Source: Rhynchonema sp. JSB1_4
Lineage: Eukaryota; Nematoda; Chromadorea; Monhysterida; Xyalidae
Reading direction: 5' to 3'
Length of the DNA stretch: 64,000 nt
Assembly: GCA_030248065.1 (NCBI GenBank)
Contig: JASAMV010006412.1
Span: 34,081 to 98,080, forward strand
Below are positions 23,365 to 37,112 of the stretch, piece by piece. Positions within the stretch are counted from its first letter, which is position 1. Every line of letters begins with the position of its first letter. The notes below the pieces were generated by a model that was given only the letters and a program-made list of their open reading frames with translations, made no database searches and was not told the origin of the DNA. The translations under genes were made by a program, and so were the position numbers.

Positions 23365-26300
23365 CTACAGCACTTCGTAGACACAAGCAATTTTGTCAAC
23401 ATCGCACTCTTTGGATGAGGACAGGCTGCTCTCCCGACTGGCAGCAAGCGCCTTCAGCGTCGACACCCGTCTGTGTGGCAGGGGATCGGTGGTCGGTCCA
23501 TTGACATTGTCCGTAATGATCGTTGGTCTCCTCAACGCAACGGCCATCACCGGTAAGTCGATCTGACTGCACTGTCTCAGTCCGAAAAGTGCGTCGGCAC
23601 TCAAATTCGACAGTACATGCGAGTCCGTCTTGTTGTCCCTGTTCAACAACACCAACGCTTCATTCGGCGTCCACTGACCCAGTTTCGACACCCGGCGGCG
23701 TTTCTTCGAGCAACAGACGTAACGCAGGAATTTGCGTGCGTTCTTTCTGACGTCATCGTTGCAATAGAGATAGAGCGGCAGACGGCATACTCCGATGAAC
23801 ATGCGACACAAAGATGACGAGTCCATTGCGAATGCGTAGAACACCTGGTGGGTGACCAGCCAGTCGGTGTCGATGTGCTCCCAGAGAATCAGCATCGTCG
23901 ACGGAAACTCGCCCACCAGATACATCACGGCGATCGAAACCAGCATCTTGGTTGCTTGACGAATTCGCATCTGCAACACACGGCCTGGTCTACAGAAATT
24001 GATGTATAATATGTAGGTTGTGTCTGTATCGACTGTGACTTCGTGATCGATTTTCCACGGAATCGGTATATGAGCTTGCCCATCGCCACCCCGTTTCCCA
24101 CCCCTTTGCTTTACGCGCTTGGTACAAATAGAGAATGGGTTGAGGGAATGAGCAGGAGGTATGATCAAACAGTAGGAGAAGTGTGCGCCTTAAAGGTTGT
24201 AAAGTCGAGAGGAAAACTATATCTACGTGACTGCTAGAGTGGACTGCGCATGCGTTTTTAAAGTTCGAGAACTATTCAGGAAAAGATGCGTGAAGGCTCA
24301 CTTGTACAGCACAGATCACTATCGAGCGCTCAATAGAATACGGGGTGCACGGATGATCGGTCAAGCGATTTCTTCACCCGATCATCATCGAATCTGGCCA
24401 TGGCCACCCAGATGGCCATTTTGTCAAAGTCGCACGCCTGTTCGCAGGCCATCGTCAATTGCGATCTGAATCTGTTCTCCGGCAATCCATCAGGATCGTC
24501 CGGCGGCGGTCCATTGTGCCAATCGGATGGCCGTCGATAGGACACCGGCACGACCGGCTCGATGTCGGATCGAACGCAACAGTCGAAATGCGCCAGGATC
24601 TTCCGCACGTCGTTCCTGACATCCTCGACACACGCAAAATAGATGGGAAGACGGCAGATGCCGGCAATGAGCGTGCCGATCGAAATGATATCGGGCGCGA
24701 TGCTGAAGAATCCGGTGTGAGATGTGAGTGAATCGCTGTCGATGAACTCCCACAAACCGAACAGCACGGCCAGAGCGTTCGACACCAGGTACGTGAACGT
24801 GACGGACAGCAGCATGTACGTGGCTGAACGTACACGTTTCTGCAAGAGGGAAGTTTACATAGATACATACACAAAGTGGCATTGAGGAAACAAATGGATG
24901 GAAGAAGATTGTGCCATGCAGCTTGGAATGAAGCTTGAAACTTGTGAAAAATGCAGATGCAGCTTGAAACGGAGACAAAGAGAAAGAGAAACATAGGAGC
25001 TAATTTTGAGAAAAGATGACAAGCATAGCACAACGCTCATGCATCTTCACACAGCCGCTCTGCTCAGCATGAATGCCCATCCCAATACCTCCCCACCACC
25101 TCTTCCCAGAATGATGTCAGTCGTTCGCACTAACTTTGATTGCTTCAGTCGCCTTAGAATTATTATTGTAATTGCAGCAACAAAAGTAACAAAAATAACC
25201 GATGTTTACAAATAACCGGATAAGAAAAGGACTTGTCTGCGATAAAGCAGCTTTTGTTCATTTGAATACTACCTTGTGATCACTGGACGCGAATCGAAAC
25301 AGCCTCGCCGTCTTCTGTTGTCTGTGCAACGTATTCAGAATCTGTCCGTTCAACAGCAAAAGCATGGCGAACGGAAAGAAGACACTCGAGATGTTTCGAA
25401 TCCAAAATTTGTAGACGACCGTGTAGAACCAGCTGTACGCGTCCTTGCCTTTGTCCACAATCGGGGTCGGATCCGTGCGGTACTTGGCCATGTTCTCGCA
25501 GTACGGATGCAGGCCGAACTGGAATTCATCGACTGGCATTGGTATTTTAAGTGGTTATGGAGTAAAGTCAAACTAAAAATCGTAAAGACAGAAACACAGC
25601 CGCCGACCTGCAGTTCCAACCACAAGCCTCCTTTTGCCATCAGGCCACAAAAGAGACATAAAGCACACCAGAGCAGGCGAAATCTCCTCATAAACGGTTG
25701 AAAGCGGGATTTTGTCGTTAAGAGAAATCGCTCAAAGGTGGCGGTCAAGATGAGGTATGAAGATGACGTCATGCTAACATGTGACACAGTGAGCATGCCA
25801 ACGGCAAGGTGCGACCAAATGCCGAAGAAGAACACCTGCAAGTCACGAAGACATCAAAGAACGGATCTAAAGAATGATTAAGTCATAAACTGAACAATGA
25901 TCCACATACCGATTCATACCACCAGATGAACAGCGATCCGGCAATGAACGGAATGTAGGTAACGCCGATGACCACGTCGAACATGGCCAGGAAGATCAGG
26001 TAGAGAAAGTGCGAATCGCGATGTTTGCGACTGCTGGCCAGCAGATAGAAGATGAATGAGTTGGAGCAGGCGCTCATCAGAGCCATGATTGAGCCGAAGA
26101 TGGCCGTCAGGTAGAAGCGAATCTGGAATGGCATGTAAACGGATATTAAATGTAGATTAGTCTAAAAGCGAATTGGTCAGCAAAAACGTGAACGGTCAAA
26201 ACGATAGCTGGCTTTTTCAACACATGTAGGGCACTTCGAAGCATTGTCAAAGACGAATCCTCAAAGCAAGTCAGACCGCACTAACATTGAGCATAGCGGG

Positions 26301-26510
26301 CACATGATAACTGTTGCAGGTACAGTCGTCGTATGTGTTCTGACCGTTGTCGCTTTCCAAGAACATCTCGTGCATTCCTTCCAGCACGTCGTTGGCATCC
26401 AAGCCGGCATCCAGATAATAGGGAAGAGTCTCCTCAGCGGCACCGATCGTTTTGAACACGCACAGCACTTGGCCGTATTCTGACCGGGTCCAGTTGGGGA
26501 AGTGTTCCAT
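23365..26510 (-). CDS. Rhodopsin-family seven-pass receptor, long isoform (distal last exon)
   Basis: Exons 26510-26286, 26122-25910, 25835-25574, 25532-25273 and 23970-23365 give 521 residues. There is an extracellular N-terminus with an NWT sequon and a CTC pair. TM1-TM2 lie in exon 2. TM3 (exon 3) ends in ATFERF in the D/ERY position, and TM4 follows. TM5 is in exon 4 (ISSVFFPFAMLLLLNGQ), and TM6-TM7 with CRLPLYLYCNDDVR in place of NPxxY are in the last exon. The pattern LAVGMLTVSHVSMTSSSYLI and the RHRDSHFLYL-type first loop recall nematode DAF-38-like and FMRFamide-like peptide receptors; I infer a peptide-type GPCR, ligand unknown. The donor of exon 3 (A|GTTTGA, 41-base intron) is the least certain junction. 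The start follows an acceptor 30 bases upstream (TATTTCAG), a possible trans-splice site. Confidence 0.75.
24330..26510 (-). CDS. Same receptor, short isoform (proximal last exon)
   Basis: Shares exons 1-4 with the long isoform but uses last exon 24839-24330, giving 489 residues. This exon also encodes the end of the third intracellular loop, TM6, TM7 and the tail. It begins KRVRSATYMLLS where the distal exon begins MRIRQATKMLVS, and both follow a phase-0 acceptor fitting the single donor at 25272-25273 (HK|GTAGTA). TM7 reads GICRLPIYFACVEDVR. The tails differ in length but both end with a C-D-x-D-K-x-A motif (ACDFDKMAIW here, ECDVDKIACV in the other). No AATAAA was seen between the two exons (23971-24329), so use of the short form is inferred only. 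An adjacent gene fragment is the alternative explanation. Confidence 0.65.
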
Positions 26511-27573
26511 GTCGATGCCGTTGTCGGCCGCAGTGAACGACTGAAATACAACCTGTGCGGTGTGAGGCTCTGTTTCAAGATGAGATAGCTGTAACCTGTC
26601 AAAAAAGAAAGAATAAAACGAGCAGGTCGAAGCTTCTTCAGATGAGCACGTCGCAGGCTTAAAGCTGAAATGAGGTCCGATGATCCGATCTATATTTGTG
26701 TAGGCACACGGCTTTAACGTAATCTCGCCCTCGATTTTAACACTTGTATTGGGAGGATTTTCGAGCGAACAAAACTATGTAATCCCAACATATAGTCGAT
26801 GTTGGGGCAATCCTCTTGCCAGTGGAAAGATCACAAGTACAATACGTAAAACAGCGCACGTCAGCAGAATACAAAAGCACCCGATGTGAGCTTAATTATC
26901 CATAAAATTATATCAAATATCCTAATGGCATTCATACCTTAAGCCCAGGCCTCGGATACAGAGGTAATAAAAACGGCTTCCACTTGAAGTATCAAATTCC
27001 GAAAAGCAGCGTCACACTGTCGTTGGCTACACTGTTGGTGCACACACCACACCCAATCCAACACTCACATGGTTAGAAAAAATATTGCCGAGCGGATCCA
27101 TTTGCGATTTTTTAATGTGTTACCAGCAACAGATGACACATGATGGCACACAGCGGGAGCCCATGGCTGTCAGACTGGGTCTAATAACACTTCCACTTCC
27201 ACAAATCGAGAATAAAGCTTAGCAAAACAGTTTCAACCCGAGTGGGTGAGATATGCTAAGGACATGAAGTCTTGGCGTGTTTACTTTCTAGGCTGACTTT
27301 GCGGGCAAGGTCTGAGGACTATACTATCAGAATATTCAGAGATTTTCAAGATCATGCATTTCAACGAGGAGCAGTGTCCAGTCTGAGCGCAAGATCATTT
27401 ACTAAAAGTGGGCAACATCTAAGGCCAAATGCAACATACTGCACACACCATCAATGCTGCTTTCTTAATATGCTACATGTAGTAAATACCTAATGTAATC
27501 AAATGTCGGCAAATCATCATGACCATTGCCTGCATAGTTGATGCATCCGGTACGGTTATGAAGAACTAGGCAT

Positions 27574-27942
27574 GTATAGTCCAGCCACCAGCTCATGAGA
27601 CGACTTGTTTTAAAGCTTGCTTGGCCGCATTCAAAAATGTGCCGGTTACACGGGTTTTCGCAAACAAAAGAAAGAGATTGGCCGAGAGAGATGATGACAA
27701 GTTCCAGCTGGCTGACCTCAATTTGTTGCGTGCTTACGCGAACAGCAACGTTGTTCAACACACAAATGTTTTGGGAGTCAAAAGGTAATTTACTCACCGA
27801 GGTGGAGAGCGTGTTTTTAAAAAATGCGTGCGTTTCTCTTTCTTTCATTTCCGAAATGCGTGGAACCGGAACATTGTTTTGTTAGATCCGCACAAGCCAA
27901 TTTCAAAAAAAGTCGTCTCATGAGTTCGTGGTTGGACTATAC
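27574..27942. mobile_element. TIR MITE, copy A of a two-copy family
   Basis: Terminal inverted repeats GTATAGTCCAGCCAC and CTCATGAGACGACTT at both ends. The 369-base unit is about 90 percent alike along its length to copy B at 61216-61580, including an internal stretch with CGCAAACAAAAGAAAGAGAT. It has no protein of its own; open frames across it are by-products. The target duplication is not certain. Confidence 0.8.
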
Positions 27943-28486
27943 ATTGCAGTCGAATGGCGCTTCCAAGTATGAAGCTGTTGATTGCCATGATTTAAATCAG
28001 AGCATGCAGAGGAGTATTAGAGCAGGTATAGGCGGTATACATACAGGTTGTTGTGAATACAAAATCAAGTCAGATTTGGTGAGTAAAAATACTTCTTAAT
28101 GAGAAAGATGTGGGTGGAGGCATGCCTCAATGTTCTTCCAGCCAAATGCAACTTTTTTGAATGCAGAGGGCACGTGACTGGCCTGCAAAACGCGTAGACG
28201 ATGAGCAACTAAGCGTTATATTAAGCAAGGAATGCGTGACTGGTTCATTAGGACTGATGACGTTATCCCATGACATTAATTATGCATGGCACTATATATG
28301 TATGTACATATGTGTACCAGCGTAATGTCTGGGTGGTTAGGGTATGTACCATGCGCATGATCATTGACTTCTGATACGTGGGGCATGTTGTCGGTGAGAT
28401 TTGGGATAAAAATAGCGAACGAATACACATAAACAGAAAGGCAATGGTGTGCCAGACCCGATGTGGGCTAATATTACAGTGGTCAA

Positions 28487-28602
28487 CTCAAGTGCTCAAA
28501 TCACTTCGTCAACTTACAACAGCATCGAGTGAGAGCGAATGACATTCGGGGTGAGTTGATGAGTTCTACAAGTGAGTTGACGAGGTGATTTGACCACTTG
28601 AA
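28487..28602. repeat. Short foldback (about 116 bases)
   Basis: Arms share AAGTGNTCAAATCAC then TCGTCAACT in inverted order around a loop of about 45 bases. The sequence is imperfect but would form a hairpin. Probably a small MITE; no target duplication identified. Confidence 0.5.
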
Positions 28603-30009
28603 TTAAGCCCGTATCCATTGTATGTATGTACAGTATCTGGCTGTGAGACCCAAGCCTAAACCTCAATGTGTGGCAAAAACATGATTATGAAGGAATAATT
28701 TTAAGGTGCCGGCGCTGAGTTAGTCCTTGGCAAGAGTGCAGCTTACCGTAACAACGTGTGCCGCTGGTTTATCGCATGATTATCGTCGCACGGACCATTA
28801 ATAAAAGAGTAATTAAGCCAGTTTTCATCGAAGAGCGGACCAATGGACGACACGGTTGGGGTTGTGCCTCGTTTTGTGACACACGGAGCTTCAACAATGT
28901 GAGATTAAGACAAGAAACTTAAAATTCTCATGGAATATTGTCAAGTAGCGAATATAGAAGCTCAAGGCGCTTTGACCAGTTCAATCAAGTACGGTACAAC
29001 GTACATAGGAGAAAGACAGCAGTAATTGGCACTGTGGCTATCCCTATCTTTGTGTTGTTTTTAACCATAAACTGCACCTGCCAATACGGTACAGGTACAT
29101 TGTGCTAGAATATTGAATTACGGTATGTTTATCAACCTGATGAGGAACAAGGCAAGCTGTACCGTAATGCCAACACCTACATAATACAAATACGACTACA
29201 TACACAGGTACTGAGTACATAATTTTCTTAATGCATACATCAAATATGTACTAGCTTGGAAGAACATTACGAGACCAAGTCAAAAAAAATAAATTTGAGT
29301 TTGACCTGGATTCAAGCGGAGCCGTACCACCACGGGTGGGATACACTTCAAAATGGCATGAGGTGGGTGACCATATTAATGAATGACTTCCTTTTTGACT
29401 CTGAACTGGAGCTTTTACGAACAACTTTCACCGACTGACGCTGAGGAACAGCAGAAATTCGGAACGGAAAGACCCACTACCGCGAGGCGGAAAACGCTGC
29501 ATGAAACGCACACAGACTTCGCTGCCATCAACGCCTGAATTTGATTAAGTCGCAGTATGCACAGTAGCCGCACTGTCTGAGCTCTGAGTTATGAAGTAAA
29601 TTAGTGATGCCCCTGCCCTCCGGTCTAAAAAAATCGCCGCAACTTCCGTTACTGCTGGAAACTTATTGACATGAAACACAGTCCAAATGAGCCCCGATCT
29701 ATAAAGCACATTGAGAACAAGATCACAAGCTTAGCTGTGCAACAAACCTGTCGAAACAACCGTTATGATCAACTTCGCTCCCTTAATAGTGGAGCTCTGT
29801 ATAAATTTGGCATTTCATTGGCTGTTGCACCTGCGGTCATGGGAAACAATTAGCGTTGGGAGTGGGACACGACCTGTGTTCATCGCTTGCTTTGTTATTG
29901 TGGGTGTGTGCAATGTTTCTGTGTTAAATACATAGCACAGAGTCAATGGACCCAAGTGAACCCGTGCTTTTTGCAAGCAAGCCGAAACGCAGGTTATGTG
30001 GGAGCTCAC

Positions 30010-30386
30010 GAGCGGATTCAGGGGGTCACAGGGTCCCAGGCCTTTCTTTGGTCAAAACGGCGCCTGACAGGGGGAGCCACCATTTCGGAAAGAAAAATAA
30101 AAAAGGATCCCCAAATCGCAAGATTTTTCACTCTAAATGCGCTTCAAAGATCCAAAAATCGCGCGCTCGCGTTTCAGTTTCATGAAATTTGACTGTCCAG
30201 CGTGCAAAAAGTGCAAAATTTTGCGCGCTAGGCGCGCATGTTCATGTTTTGTTTGCTATTTGGCTTAAAATCGCCCAATTACTAAACAAGCAGTAGATAA
30301 AAACGATTTCTGGAAAATGAAACATGCTCTAAGATAATAACGACTTTCGGGATTTGGCCCCTTGGGCCGAAAGCTGGGTCCGCCAG
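30010..30386. mobile_element. Possible TIR element with G-rich ends
   Basis: The left end reads GAGCGGATTCAGGGGG, and the right end read on the opposite strand GGCGGACCCAGCTTTCGGCC, sharing GCGGAYYCAG. The interior contains GCGCGCTCGCG and TTTTGCGCGCTAGGCGCGC words. No coding capacity, duplication unclear. Confidence 0.35.
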
Positions 30387-33300
30387 TCATGTACCTACAG
30401 TAGCTCATCGGTCAAACTGGACTCAACGCGTGAGATCCAATCGGAATGCGAGAGTTGAACAAGATATAGTTTTGTGAGCATGCTGTGCGTGATAAAGGTG
30501 CTGCTGCATCCCATCAAAGTAAATACACAATGTTTGATGTTGTTGCACTGTTGACGCTGAGCGTTGAAAAGCCTGTCGATATACATACAGACAAAAAGGC
30601 ACGAGATAATTGCGAAGGGAAACCACTTGAAACTCAAACGGGACTAGTTTGTTGAAGAGAAATAATCATTGTTGCAACTTACTGGTTTGGCTTGTATAAG
30701 TCGCGTGTGGCGCTCGCCTGGGTGGAGAAATGCGAACGAATGTTTCTTTGAAGTCTAGGACACGATTTGCGAATTTTTAAATGCACAAGCGAACAAAAAT
30801 GTCGCTTATCGTGTGGTTTTGTGATTTCTGTCACACGCCCGCTCATCACAGTTGAACCAGTTTGTCGAGGTTCTGGGCAAATTACGAGCGCCCCTCAATT
30901 ACCCACCCCTAGACCTGAAGAAGCCGATCAGATTTTTGAAGTGTTTGGCAAGAATTTGAGGAAAAAATGCACAACATATTATATAAAATTTTAGGTCTGT
31001 CTTGCGTCAATGAGTGATTTGTTACAGTTTATGTTGTATCGAACCATCCCGCAGCTGTTGTTACATCGACCAGCTCTAGGTTGTACGTATATGTAACCAA
31101 CAATCACAGTTTTCAGTTCAAACAAACACAAGCAGATCTCAACGCAGGTAAAGGTAGAGAGCTATGTAGCTAACAGGTCAAGTGGCTTAGCCGTTACGCT
31201 CGAGTGTTTCAGCCAGCAACGTTTGGGAGGCAAAACGGTTAAGAACAACGACGTTTTGGACGGTAATTTGTTGACTGGTTTTGCGATTTTTGCCGTAATT
31301 TTGTGGTCGTTCTCATACAAATACGTTTTTTTCTGTCTTTTTCGCTCAGTCGTCCGATCTTTTGCGGACGTTTTATACTGGCATTTTGCTGACGGAAAAA
31401 TTCCAAGTGCGGATTTTTTAAGGCGTTTTCGAGGTGCTAACAGCTGAGCTAGCGTCTAAGTACCGTAATTAACGCTGTGCATCACAGGATAACATTTGGG
31501 CTTTCTCCATTCAAGTTGCCACGTTTCTTTTTTAAAAGCCATCGTTGGTTCGCTAAGAACCAGGAATCTTTGGCCTGAAAAATTGCCTCGATATCAGCCG
31601 ATATGGGGTCCGGTTGAAATTCCAACAAAAGGGCGCGAAAACTTTTTAAAAGCGCGCCGCTTGGTCTTGTCCACCGGTCTTAACGAGCCCATTCTGAACG
31701 TGCGGAACTGGCTGGAGCTACACAAACCGTCATTTTCGTGTTGTAAAACGTCCCAAACAGGCTTAACAACCAAACTTTTTCGGGCACTTTAACTGTAGCA
31801 ATAAAAACAAAATGCACCCCCAGCAATCATTATTCAAGCCAAACTACTCAAACACCCGACCGAAACTCGGAACATATTTTACGTGTAGGAATAGGGAGTA
31901 AAACAGAGAAAATGTCCCATCATTACCGAAAAGCCTTCTCGCTTTCCCATGGTTTTTTCCTGTCACTTTTTTAACTTCGCCAATTTGGAGTTTTGTGACC
32001 GATTGGCCCCAGACTTTGGTATCTCAGCCATTTTGGATGTTTGAATGTTGCAACACTGCGATTTATCATCAGCTTTAACACTGTAGGTATGTAATGTGAA
32101 TGCGGGAAAGTGATCTGTGAAAGGTGTCGAAAGACTTGTTGCGGTAAGCCCTCTGGCAACAAAGTTCTAGTATCAGCATTTCGGCATGTAAGGAACGTTC
32201 TGCCTGTGGGTATTATCTTAACGACGTGGGCATAGTTTCGTCAAAAATGATGCTTCGCACTTCTCACTGTGTTCACTTTTAAGCTGAAAAACAAAAATGT
32301 CAAGTAGTTTGTAGTTTGAGAATTTGGGAACATCCTAACCAAAATTACAAGTTTGATGGCGACGCAAGCGTAGGTGGCTGGCGCCATTTTACGCGCGCAG
32401 CTTTGAGCACCGCAAAAAAACAACCCAAAGATATGAGTTGAACGTGTTTGGTTCTCAAAAAAACATCCCACGCAAACAAAATGCCAGTTTTTGGTTGTTG
32501 GCCAAAAGTATTCAAACGACTAACTGATTTCGCGTAAAATGCCATACTAGCGCCAATATATTTTAGCACTGGTTTTATTGGTGTTCGGAATTTATGACAT
32601 GTCTGGGGTGGGCCACCCAAATTGAGAGTGTCGTGTTCTGTCCGGGTCCAGTATGCCTTGTCGAAACCTCGGCGATCGTAAATGTACCGACATGACCATG
32701 TTCAATTCATCGTTCGTAAGAAAAAGATTGAGTGTCGTGTCTTGCTGTCCACCTCAAAACACAACTTTTGGTTCAATGGTACGTTCGCAACTGGCGCAGC
32801 AACTAGTCTCAGTGAGGCGCCGGATAGGCGAAAACAAAAAAAATAACAATATCTTCATACCATATACCATCCGCCGTTGATCTCTCGTCCGTCGACGAAA
32901 TGCAAAATGCATTGCAGTGCGCACATCACATCATCTTTCTACACATCAGCCAAACTTCTAGCGCGGCAAGATACGGCGCATAGGCATATAGAGGGCCACT
33001 TGAGTGCATTTGCAATGTAGATTGATTGTGCGCTTCTGTTACTCAAAGCACAACGATGCGAGTGCTGTATAGGTGAAGTGCAAAAATCAACAACCGAACT
33101 GCAGCTGCAACAAAGCTGCACAGCTTCCACACCCGTCCCATCTAACTGAAAAACTTACTGGCTCCGTCTCCCCCCGTCTCGCGTGAGTGAGCGGTTTGTA
33201 ATTCGGCTCGCTCTGCGCTCCTGAGTCCAGACTGCTTGTCACTTGAGTTGTTGGTGTATTCTACATACACCAGTCAGTCAGCTGTTTCTTTGCCTGGCCC

Positions 33301-33957
33301 ATGTTTGGCTTTTCAACTTTTTGCGAAAACTTGGTATACCCGTCCGCCTATCTTCTTGCCGTCTTTTTTTATTGCTCGTTCCTTTTTTGTTGCTCGAATC
33401 TAATTTTTGTGACTCTGAATTTTTCTGCCGGCTTTCGATAAAGTGATGTTCTTGTGTGAATGGCTGGTTTCTTATGGTTGCCAAGTGAGTGTATGTATGA
33501 TTTGCAAGACAAGTTCACGATCAGTATCGTGTCAATGACCAGCAATGATCAGGCTCATTAGGCGCATGCATGAGCTTAATATTTTGCCTACAGGCAAGCC
33601 TAATCGTGAAAGACTGTTGGGTACGAGCTGATCGGGTTCCGAGACTCGACTCTGATGAATGCTTCAGCCGTCTTTAAGTTCATTTCCTGTCTCAAATTGG
33701 CTGATTTCTTCATCAACACCCCAATTCTTTTTGCTTGCAACCAAAGAACTACATGTATCCGTTTATCCACCTGTTTATCCCTCTTTCACTGCCATCAATC
33801 AGATCAGGGTCCAGCGACCGGCTGGGTGCCACTTGACAGAGCACCACCGGTAACGGTCGGTGCCCAAAAACGTTTTCGACCGCAGTTTTTGCCAACGGTG
33901 CTGGCGAAGAAAAACGCTAAAAACTTGCGACGCGCCGGGCGAAAACACAAATCAAAA

Positions 33958-34131
33958 ATGGCTTTTTCGTCCGCCGCACTGGAGCTCAAATGCTGCTGCT
34001 GCAACTTCAACAGATTGTGTAAAGTGCAACGCACGCCCACGTGGGCGTGCATGTTTGGCGGGCTGGGTCTGATGGTGGAAGTTTATGGTGTTGCGTCGCT
34101 TTGGTTTATTATCAGCTTGTATTTTTGGGAC
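33958..34131 (+). CDS. Possible first exon of a small membrane protein
   Basis: From an ATG at 33958 the frame has a Cys-rich start (ELKCCCCNFNRLC) followed by a hydrophobic span (GGLGLMVEVYGVASLWFII). A possible donor is GACG|GTTTAC. A cytosolic CCCC cluster before a membrane span recalls LAPTM-type lysosomal proteins, but the resemblance is weak and no downstream exon could be joined. The frame is open for 186 codons overall, mostly in sequence that does not look coding. Treat as a candidate only. Confidence 0.25.
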
Positions 34132-37112
34132 GGTTTACCAGCAAACAGTCACGCTTACTGGAGCAACAAATCGACTGTGAGCTTATTAATCGAAATTTTT
34201 TCGGTACCAGCATAGTATTCCAAAGCATCCCAGGTTCCCAGTCGACAAACAAACAGTTCTGCCATTAGCTGGCCGTACCACCAAGTTCTGGTGCCATTTA
34301 GCCACCACCAATGGTTAGCTAGCGCCATTCAACTTGTCGTCGTTGAGCGTCGCTCACCTGTTTTCGACGATCGCAAACTGCCGCGCTTCCAGGATTTTGA
34401 CATTTTCACGATTCATTCATTCATTCTCCGCCGGTGCTGTTTGTATACCGCATGCACCCATCCCAGTCCCGGGGACAAGCTGCTCATTTCACAGCTGTTG
34501 TTATGTCATGGTGGTGAAGCAGTTACACTCACTCACCAGCTCCGATTGGGTCTCTTTCTTTCTGATATTCGATGATGACCTTTTTGACAGGTTTGTTATC
34601 CACCCACGCTTTGATGGAAATTTGTGAAGTTTTGCGCAAAAGTTTGACATTTTTCTTCTGCCTATTGCTAAAGTAGGGTCAGCACCCTGGTGTTAATGTC
34701 ATAATTTTGATTAAAAGTACGCTTCTGTTCACAGCGATTGCATTGCATTATGGCCCCGCTTCGTAGTTTTTACCGAAACCAAGCGACTTGTTACTTTCCA
34801 TTGAAACTCTGATACCAAGGCCAGCCAACAAATGGGAAGTTGCCACCCTGGTAGAAAAGTGATGAACATTTCTGCAAGTGAGAACAGGATCCCTGGTGAG
34901 ACTTCATTGAGAACTGACAAATGCCACTTTACATAATCTAAATGACCACCGGCCGCAACTACACACGATTTTAACAGCAGTCGTGCAAGTTTAATCATTC
35001 TTTCCACAACTCTGTGTATGCCACCCACCCACACACACACGGTGGATTGAAAATCTTGTAAAAACTTCCCTGTTTGTGCGTCTTGTCCTGTCAACGGCAG
35101 CGTAGGCGTGTATGTTTGCGGGGGTTCCGCCTGTAATCCGCTGAGCTGAGCGATCACCACTTTTCGATTTTTATGGCGCTCGATCTTTCGTTTTTTATGG
35201 GAAACAAGGCTTTCATTTTTTTCGGGATTCCATCTTCAAGGTTCAAGTCCGTTTTCGGCTTTCAACGAACCGTTTTTTTCGTATGAGCACGTTTCGTTTC
35301 CGCACAACAGTAAAATTTAGAAGTGTGAATCCAGGAACACTCATGTGGTCAGATCAGGAATGAAAGTGCCATTTATTACATTGTAAAGTTACCCCAATCT
35401 ATTTCTGCACTTATGAAAAACGTTCATTCTGAGCAGCCCAGACCCTCAGTGGTTCAAATGGACATTTTTTCAATGACCGGAGCAACTTTGGTTCCTCATC
35501 AGGGTGGGTATCAATCAGAAACGCGCCCAAGTTTCGGCCCGTATACGCTTAACGATCGATTGTTTGTCAAACGTATTCTACGACTTTTTATCGTGAATTT
35601 TGAGTCGTCTTGTGGCGTACGACTCTCGTCGTCGCACCTTTTTTCTGGGTCCTGTTGTTTTTTTCGCAGAAAATATACGCAAAAACAAATTGCAGAAAAC
35701 ACACCCAAGATGCTTTATTCGACCATTCGTAATAATAATTCTTCAGTATCTGGCATACCTGGCCGACTTTTGACTAATAGCCGTGCGTAAAAAGCGCGCA
35801 GCAGTCAGAGAGAGGATCGCGCCTTCGGCTACCCACAGCACATTTTAAGCAAAATTGGCAAAATCTTTCAAAACAACTTTGTATTTCGATACGTTATAAT
35901 ATGTTTGAAATATGTTTATGACCAGAGGAACGGCCCGCCGACAGCCAAAGGGACACTATTGCGCGCTTGTTTGTCGGGGCTGAAGACGGCCAAAGGTCTT
36001 TTACTCACCTTTCACTGTCGTGTGTGACTTATGCATGTACGAAAACATGATGTGTGAAGCAAAAGTGAGGCAGATTTGTTGCCGCTACACTCTCAGGTCA
36101 AAATATTAGTTGAAGCTCGTTAACTCTCAATTTTAACCAATCTATTTTTTAAAACAATTGATAGTGCGAAACGTTTTCCGTCCTTGTTTCAAGCCAACTC
36201 GACAAGACACCCAAGCGTTGCGTCAGCAGAGTCTCCGAATGGTTTGATGAGCTGTCTGACCCAGTTTTACTCAGTTTCACTGTCTGCCTTGGCTCACGAC
36301 GGCCATATTTTGGCGTCAAATGTCCTTTTCTTAAACGTTTAGTTTCTGTCCGGAAGATGGTGGGTGACTTTCTGTTTAAGTGTACCGCTTAGCAGTCCCA
36401 CTAATCGAAGTTACCCTGCAGTACAATAGGTATACATACACTAAATGTACGTCAAAGAAGTCGCTTCGGTCACGGCCCAGATCATTGTGGGAGGTGATGT
36501 GAATCATCCCACTCTGTGTAAAAACGGCTTGAATCACGTGGAATTGTGCAAAATTCTTACTTTCAAACCGCTCTTGTACCTGTATTCGCATGCCAAGTGT
36601 TTTTCTCTGCTACAGCAGCTGATAAGTGGATCAGCTTTCAAGTGTGTTGCGTGTTAGGTGTGACGGAACGGATCTATTGCGTCATTGGATGACCCGCGAA
36701 TTCCTTTCCAAACTAAGTGCCAAAAAAGTATGTATGTGCTGTCAGCTGTTCGTCGTTTGTTACGCGTCGCAAAAAGTTGTCGGTTCGCCACATTTTTGAT
36801 CCGTTGTCGCAAACCGCGCAACGTGCGTCTGGGACTCGGATCAGATTTGGCGATGTCGGCGTGTTGCACACATCAGTCGTCATCGTGCTTCAAACATTTA
36901 TCCATCTTCCTGAACAGCTTCAACCGACGCTGTTTGGTTCGTTTGTTGCTGTTATAATTACATACTGCACGCTGATAGTATGCCAACTCCGTACACGTTA
37001 ACGTGAAACATCAGACGGCTATGGAGACTCACATATGCCCATATTCTGCGCAGCGCATTTTGACGTCTTATAATCATTGGTTGAGTTTGCTTGTTGGCAG
37101 CAGACGATGTTG

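Noticed and set aside
24240..24330. Reading the two receptor last exons as one fused reading frame
   Set aside because: Each has its own stop and its own acceptor; joining them would duplicate TM6 and TM7.
28640..28670. Isolated GCCTAA-like words outside foldbacks as telomere remnants
   Set aside because: One or two units are expected by chance; only the arrays inside foldbacks were kept.
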